DNA from: an uncultured Bacteroidales bacterium
GTDB lineage: Bacteria > Bacteroidota > Bacteroidia > Bacteroidales > UBA932
Assembly (NCBI GenBank): GCA_900320365.1
Contig: ONSC01000006.1
Span: 23,913-61,529 of the forward strand
Direction of reading: 5' to 3'
DNA: 37,617 nucleotides
Position numbers and translations under genes: made by a program. Shown here one piece after another: positions 34,012 to 37,617 of the stretch (positions are counted from its first letter, which is position 1; each line of letters starts with the position of its first letter). Under the pieces are notes generated by a model, which saw only the letters and a list, made by a program, of their open reading frames with translations, made no database searches and had not been told where the DNA came from.

Positions 34012-35045
34012 TGGCTCTCACTGTCGAGATAGACAAGCGTTCCGGTTTCTGTGGCGGGGTGATCCGCGCCATCAGCAAGGCCGAGGAGTTCCTGGACTCA
34101 CATCCCGGGAATAAGCTTTATTCCCTCGGTGCGATAGTCCACAATGAGGCCGAACTTGAAAGACTTGGCCGGAAGGGACTCGTGACAATCGGCCATGACG
34201 ACATTGGTAATATTCAATCACCTGATAATGAGACGGTTCTGATTCGGGCACATGGCGAGCCGCCATCCACTTATAAGCTCACCCGAGAGGCGGGGATCAA
34301 CCTCATAGATTGCACCTGCCCTGTCGTCCTGAAACTCCAGAAAGACATCCGGGAAGTTTATTCACGCCTCAATGGCGGCGTGGCCCGCACCAGCGGCTCG
34401 ACCGCCTCGCTTCGCTCGGCCCCACCGCTCGCTTCGCAAAGCGAAGCTCCGGTCCCCCCTCTTAACGTGCCGAGGGTGGCAGTGGTCTCGCCATCTGGAC
34501 AGGCCACGCCGCCGAGAGGGCAGATCATCATCTATGGGAAGATCGGTCATGCGGAGGTGCTGGGGCTGCTGGGACAGGTAGGCGGCGACGCAGTTGTGAT
34601 TGAGGACATGAAGATGCTGCTTTCAGCGCTGGAGTCCGGGACTATCAGGACGGATGTCCCGCTGGAGATATTCTCACAGACAACAAAGAGTCCGACCGAA
34701 TATTCCGAGATCTGCTCTGTCTTGTCCGAGAGAGCCAAGGCCAGACTGACCGTCCACAACACGATTTGCAAACAGGTCGCATCAAGACATGAGGAACTCG
34801 CCGAGTTCGCCTCATCACATGACATAATCATTTTTGTGTCAGGAGTTTCCAGCTCCAACGGAAAAGTCCTCTGCGACCTTTGCCGCTCCAGGAATCCCAG
34901 AACCTATCACATCTCAGACCCGAAGGAGATAGACCCCTCCTGGTTCGGTCCAGATGAAAGCGTTGGTGTGTGTGGCGCCACCTCCACCCCCCATTGGCTT
35001 CTAGAGGAAGTCGCCACCGCAGTAGCCGACCTCACTCTCAATTAA
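34011..35045 (+). CDS. ispH: 4-hydroxy-3-methylbut-2-enyl diphosphate reductase with in-frame repeat insertion
   Basis: 344 residues. It makes IPP and DMAPP in the last MEP-pathway step with a [4Fe-4S] cluster. Cluster and active-site motifs are GFCGGV (C14), AHGEPP (H81), DCTCPVV (C103), TVHNTICKQ and the C-terminal VCGATSTPHW. Between the CPVVLKLQ region and IIIYGKIGHAEVLG lie about 46 residues (124-169) with no counterpart in the family. Residues 129-160 are encoded by the repeat shared with rsmF. Without the insert the protein would be about 298 residues, the normal size. The insert falls in a loop between two strands, so the fold may tolerate it. Confidence 0.93.
   Translation: MALTVEIDKRSGFCGGVIRAISKAEEFLDSHPGNKLYSLGAIVHNEAELERLGRKGLVTIGHDDIGNIQSPDNETVLIRAHGEPPSTYKLTREAGINLIDCTCPVVLKLQKDIREVYSRLNGGVARTSGSTASLRSAPPLASQSEAPVPPLNVPRVAVVSPSGQATPPRGQIIIYGKIGHAEVLGLLGQVGGDAVVIEDMKMLLSALESGTIRTDVPLEIFSQTTKSPTEYSEICSVLSERAKARLTVHNTICKQVASRHEELAEFASSHDIIIFVSGVSSSNGKVLCDLCRSRNPRTYHISDPKEIDPSWFGPDESVGVCGATSTPHWLLEEVATAVADLTLN
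34374..34513. repeat. In-frame palindromic element copy 2 (inside ispH)
   Basis: A 140-bp segment bounded by perfect 12-bp inverted repeats GGCGGCGTGGCC (34374-34385) and GGCCACGCCGCC (34502-34513). The core 34395-34490 (96 bp) matches 12053-12139 in rsmF apart from a 9-bp insertion and a few mismatches. The extra bases complete an internal hairpin GCTTCGC-AAA-GCGAAGC (34431-34447). It is read without stops and both copies keep the host frame. Confidence 0.85.
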
Positions 35046-35078
35046 CCATCTTACATCATGGCCGACCAGCTTTCTTCT

Positions 35079-35252
35079 GTCATGGCCGACCTGATCGACC
35101 GTCTTTACAAACCGAAGCCTGACCGATTGACCTTCCATAGCATTGCAAGGCATATCCATCTGGCGAGCCCCCTATAAAAAGGGGAGGCTCATCATCCGAA
35201 TCGCCCTTCCAGCAGCCCACAAGACACACTCCCTTGTCCCCGGTTTGTAAAG
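35079..35252 (+). repeat. RAYT-island element, copy A (upstream)
   Basis: The 150-bp core 35103-35252 has perfect 12-bp terminal inverted repeats CTTTACAAACCG / CGGTTTGTAAAG. An internal inverted pair around 35165-35190 (GAGCCCCCT ... AGGGGAGGCTC) could form a cruciform or RNA hairpin. Homology with copy B (36327-36499) continues 24 bp left of the core (GTCATGGCCGACCTGATCG). The two copies are about 83% identical over about 174 bp with no gaps, and are in direct orientation. They read open for 32 codons, but the changes are not biased to silent positions, so this is not treated as a gene. Confidence 0.85.
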
Positions 35253-35353
35253 TATTCAATAGCCTTTTTGTCGTGGGTCTTTTTCTTTTCCCGTGTTTAT
35301 TGAGTCAAAACACCAACGTGATTGCCATTTGAGAGCCGTTCAACAGGAGTTTT

Positions 35354-35387
35354 GTAGATTATCCGTTGAATTTTTGGTTCAACGGAT
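35354..35387 (+). promoter_or_regulatory. REP-like site: GTAG plus perfect 10-bp hairpin before the RAYT-like gene
   Basis: GTAG at 35354-35357 is followed three bases later by ATCCGTTGAA / TTCAACGGAT (35361-35370 and 35378-35387) with a 7-base loop. A 10-bp palindrome TATCGCGATA follows at 35391-35400, then the ATG at 35420. A GTAG-type tetranucleotide at the foot of a hairpin is the site recognised by the studied enterobacterial RAYT. The hairpin could equally be an operator or attenuator. The rest of the gap 35253-35353 is AT-rich with no clear feature. Confidence 0.5.
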
Positions 35388-35419
35388 AAGTATCGCGATA
35401 ATCGCCGAAAAACTGAACT

Positions 35420-36313
35420 ATGGGATGGATAGACAAAACAATTAACGATTGCTCTCATATTTATTCTGACGGCAGGAACGTTTCCGCATTATTTGAGAGC
35501 GACGCTGACAAGATTGAAGGTCTGAACCTGATCGCTGTCACAGCGTTAGAGACGGATGTCATCATACTTATGGATGTAGTGATGACAACTCATTTCCACG
35601 GCATCGCGGCCGGGAGGGATGAAAACCGGTGGCGATTCAAGAAAGGGATGGAAAGAAAACTGGAAACACGGCGTTGCCGCTTGGGACTGAAGACACAGAT
35701 CCGGGTAAGCAAAGATGACATCAGCACAGAGAACGAGCTGAAAGACAAGATCATGTACGATTACCGGAATCCTATCGCCGCAGGCTATGGGAGGATGCCT
35801 TGGCACTATGTAGGAGGGGTTGGAGACATTTTCTTCTCCAACCATAAAGCGAGAATAGCAAGCGGATCGCCTATCAAAGACATGAGAGTGACAGACAGGC
35901 GAGCGATGTTCCACACTAAGACCATGCTTCCTCCCGGATGGACATATTGGTCTAACGGTCTGATTGTCCCGGATTGTTACATCGACTGGCAGAGACTAGA
36001 GAGACTCTTTCCATCGCCAAAAGCGGTTCTCGCATTCATGTACCAAAGTAAAGAAAAGGAGACGGCGGAAGATGCCCTCTGCGCCAGGGAGATCATTTTG
36101 GACATGAGTGAGAAAGAACTTAGGCATGAGGCGAAATGTCTCAGCCTTTCATTATTTGGCAAAGAATATGTCTCTCGTTTGTCCGATCAGGAAAGGATCA
36201 CTGTCGCGCGGCAAATGTGGGCCTCCCGTAAAACATATTCGATCTCCGCCCTAAGCAGAGCCACACATCTTGATAAACAACTGCTTCAGACTATTCTTCT
36301 CCCTCCTAAATAA
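35420..36313 (+). CDS. RAYT-like (REP-associated tyrosine transposase, Y1/IS200-related) protein
   Basis: 297 residues. The N-terminal part has the Y1 transposase layout. A metal-binding HUH motif lies in VVMTTHFHGIAAG (H58, H60) and is followed by a basic helix (RWRFKKGMERKL). The segment IMYDYRNPIAAGY then fits the RAYT consensus YIxxNPxxAG, with Y113 the likely nucleophile. HYVGGVGDIFF follows where RAYT proteins have a YxWSS block. The C-terminal 110 residues look like a helical DNA-binding region (LSDQERITVARQMWASRKTYSISALSRA). It should cut and join single-stranded DNA at hairpins. It stands alone between two direct 150-bp repeats and is not inside a normal IS200-type end pair. Assignment is by motif, without a search. 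Confidence 0.72.
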   Translation: MGWIDKTINDCSHIYSDGRNVSALFESDADKIEGLNLIAVTALETDVIILMDVVMTTHFHGIAAGRDENRWRFKKGMERKLETRRCRLGLKTQIRVSKDDISTENELKDKIMYDYRNPIAAGYGRMPWHYVGGVGDIFFSNHKARIASGSPIKDMRVTDRRAMFHTKTMLPPGWTYWSNGLIVPDCYIDWQRLERLFPSPKAVLAFMYQSKEKETAEDALCAREIILDMSEKELRHEAKCLSLSLFGKEYVSRLSDQERITVARQMWASRKTYSISALSRATHLDKQLLQTILLPPK

Positions 36314-36326
36314 CGAAGACTATCCG

Positions 36327-36499
36327 TCATGACCGACCTGATCGGCCATTTTTACATACCGAGGCCTAACCGATCTCCCTTCTACAGCGTTATAAGGAGT
36401 ATCCATCTGGCGAGCCCCCTATTAAAAGAGGAGGCTCACCATCCAAATAGCCTTCCCAACAGCCCACAAGGCACACTCCCCTGTCTCCGGTTTGTAAAA
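36327..36499 (+). repeat. RAYT-island element, copy B (downstream)
   Basis: Core 36350-36499 (150 bp), the same length as copy A. Terminal repeats TTTTACATACCG / CGGTTTGTAAAA match in 11 of 12 positions. The internal inverted pair GAGCCCCCTA ... GAGGAGGCTC is kept. It begins 13 bp after the transposase stop, so the gene is closely bracketed by the two copies. Confidence 0.85.
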
Positions 36500-36543
36500 G
36501 AAACCAGTGGATCATCAGCAATAGTCCTCAATGCTATGACTCT

Positions 36544-36570
36544 GTCATTCTGAACAAAGTGAAGAATCTT
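36544..36570 (+). repeat. Short dispersed-repeat-like sequence (TCATTCTGA...GAAGAATCTT)
   Basis: The 27-bp stretch resembles a short sequence I recall as recurring in many bacterial genomes and metagenomes, usually written with GCGAAGCGAAG in the middle; here the middle is AACAAAGTGAAG. It occurs once in this window, between copy B and efp. The identification is from memory. Confidence 0.4.
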
Positions 36571-36588
36571 AACGACGATTAAACATTA

Positions 36589-36620
36589 TTTGCATGAAAA
36601 AAGTCAATTAGTTAAATTTG
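36589..36620 (+). promoter_or_regulatory. Promoter for efp (TTTG-20-TAAATTTG)
   Basis: TTTG at 36589-36592 and TAAATTTG at 36613-36620 are separated by 20 bp and lie 38 bp before the ATG. Both elements match the Bacteroidetes consensus well. Confidence 0.65.
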
Positions 36621-36658
36621 CATGATTGATGGTTATTGATTTTTAATTCATTCAGTAT

Positions 36659-37225
36659 ATGGCAACAACAGCAGATTTCAAGAACGGACTGTTCATCAAC
36701 TACAACGGCAAGCCTTGCCAGGTAGTCTATTTCCAGCATGTCAAACCCGGAAAGGGCCCCGCTTTCGTCAAGACAAAGCTCCGCAACCTCGAGAACGGAA
36801 GGATCCTTGAGAACACTTTCACCGCTGGCATGAAGATCGACGTCATCACTGTTGAGAGACGTCCCTACCAGTTCCTCTATTCCGATGAGGACGGTTTCAA
36901 CTTCATGCATGAGGAGACCTTCGAGCAGATCCACCTGCCTCACGACGTGGTCGAGAATTCCGACCTCATGAAAGAGGGACAGCATGTGGAGATGATGTTC
37001 GTCGTCGAGCCTGAGGAGAAGTGCCTGACCTGCGAGCTTCCAACTTATGTGACTCTTGAGGTCACCTATGCCGAGCCCGCAGTGAAGGGTAACACCGCTT
37101 CAACAAGCGCCCTTAAGGAGGTCACTCTCGAGACCGGTGCGAAGGTGATGGTTCCCCTTTTCATCAACCAGGGTGAGAAGATCACTGTCAACACCACCGA
37201 CCGCAGCTACGGGCAGAGGGTGTAG
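36659..37225 (+). CDS. efp: Elongation factor P
   Basis: 188 residues, the standard length. EF-P relieves ribosome stalling at polyproline stretches. The start MATTADFKNGLFINYNGKP and HVKPGKGPAFVKTKLRN match the family; K32 in PGKGPAF occupies the position of the modified residue (lysylated in E. coli, K34). Domains II and III (OB folds) follow, with a normal C-terminus (TVNTTDRSYGQRV). It stands alone with its own promoter and terminator. The lysine-modifying genes are not in this window. Confidence 0.96.
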   Translation: MATTADFKNGLFINYNGKPCQVVYFQHVKPGKGPAFVKTKLRNLENGRILENTFTAGMKIDVITVERRPYQFLYSDEDGFNFMHEETFEQIHLPHDVVENSDLMKEGQHVEMMFVVEPEEKCLTCELPTYVTLEVTYAEPAVKGNTASTSALKEVTLETGAKVMVPLFINQGEKITVNTTDRSYGQRV

Positions 37226-37253
37226 TCTTATTGTCATCATTATCAAGTAAAGA

Positions 37254-37285
37254 AAAAACGGACAGTCATTCGGCTGTCCGTTTTT
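37254..37285. terminator. Strong bidirectional terminator after efp
   Basis: Perfect 12-bp stem AAAAACGGACAG / CTGTCCGTTTTT (37254-37265 and 37274-37285) around an 8-base loop, with T-runs on both strands. The integrase remnant ends at its right side. Confidence 0.9.
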
Positions 37286-37617
37286 CTTTCTGTGGGTGTT
37301 TATCCATTTCTTGCCACAGCTTTCAACTACGTCATCGTCCTTCAGGCGGCTGATCTCACAATAATACATGCCCGTATAGCATGCGAACACAAATACATCG
37401 CGCACCCGTTCAAGCCGCTTGGTGCCGAGCTTCTTAACTATGACGGCGTGCAGCTCACGGTCCGTAAGGTAAGTGCGCTTCACCGGGTCCAAGTGATGGA
37501 CAATACCAATATACGGATCACTGACTATCACGCCGAGCCTGATTCCGAACAAGATGATGCTCCTAAAAGTCTTGAGGGACTTGCAGGCTGTGTTGTTGTT
37601 CTGCCCCTTGAAGTTCT
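37283..37617 (-). pseudogene. Truncated tyrosine recombinase/integrase, running off the right edge
   Basis: About 111 codons are open from the right edge. NTACKSLKTFRSIILFGIRLG resembles the core-binding domain of Bacteroidetes tyrosine recombinases, and TDRELHAVIVKKL, VFACYTGMYYCEISRL and GKKWINTHRKK resemble the first half of their catalytic domain. Similarity ends at HRKK, exactly at the efp terminator, and the rest of the frame (to 37100) is antisense to efp, so the second half with the remaining catalytic Arg, His and Tyr is missing. This points to a broken integrase from an old mobile element. Whether its 5' part is intact is not visible. Confidence 0.7.

Noticed and set aside
36329..36553. 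74-residue open frame in copy B, with a 32-39 residue counterpart in copy A
   Set aside because: The two copies share the peptide start but base changes are not biased to silent positions and copy A stops early; better seen as non-coding repeat.
35045..36570. Complete IS200/IS605 insertion sequence around the transposase
   Set aside because: Protein is longer than IS200-type TnpA, has RAYT-like NP motif, and the flanking copies are direct repeats with inner palindromes, not left and right ends of one IS.

Overview
The window looks like about 37.6 kb of chromosome from a member of the Bacteroidales, probably an uncultured gut or rumen lineage. The reasons are its gene families (Porin_10-type porin, ExbB followed by two ExbD proteins, a TPR/membrane/LuxR-type regulator, a Bacteroidetes-style tyrosine integrase), the lack of clear Shine-Dalgarno sequences, and promoters of the Bacteroidetes TAnnTTTG type before pyrE, asnS, cmk, efp and the TPR regulator. 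Base composition is moderately GC-rich apart from an AT-rich patch at about 21.1-23.5 kb. I saw no rRNA, tRNA, CRISPR array or complete insertion sequence.

Layout. 1-6.65 kb: a porin cut by the left edge and a MltF-like lytic transglycosylase on the plus strand, converging with an M13 metallopeptidase lipoprotein and a LolC/FtsX-type permease on the minus strand. 6.7-10 kb: a bile-acid-symporter-family transporter, a secreted FGE-like/sialidase-like fusion and a small unknown gene. 10-13.4 kb (minus): pyrE, an SRPBCC protein, an RsmF-like rRNA m5C methyltransferase and a TPR protein, tightly packed. 13.5-18.2 kb (plus): Nudix hydrolase, queA, dprA, tatD and ansA. 18.3-20.7 kb: exbB, a small membrane protein, exbD and exbD, closed by a terminator. 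20.7-23.4 kb: a membrane-anchored TPR/LuxR-type regulator and an unknown lipoprotein in AT-rich DNA. 23.5-32.1 kb (plus): asnS, udk, a TonB-like protein, a 727-residue unknown membrane-anchored protein, an acyl-CoA ligase, dCMP deaminase and an S41 protease. 32.1-33.25 kb (minus): a sigma-54-type response regulator without a DNA-binding domain. 33.3-35.0 kb: cmk and ispH. 35.0-36.6 kb: a repeat-rich island with a RAYT-like transposase. 36.6-37.6 kb: efp and a truncated integrase running off the right edge.

The most interesting part is the repeat biology. A single-copy RAYT-like HUH/Tyr transposase gene (35420-36313) lies between two direct, roughly 83% identical copies of an element. Each copy has a 150-bp core bounded by 12-bp terminal inverted repeats, and a GTAG-plus-hairpin REP-like site lies just upstream of the gene. 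Separately, an 87/96-bp GC-rich repeat is inserted in frame, without stops and in opposite coding orientations, inside rsmF and ispH. In each case it sits between short inverted repeats. This resembles a palindromic element that survives inside proteins, as the Rickettsia palindromic elements do. The link between the transposase and either repeat family is inference.

Other points of note are a 141-bp antisense overlap that gives the transglycosylase an acidic tail, a peptidase/permease pair separated by one stop codon and one sense codon, and a mosaic-composition regulator.
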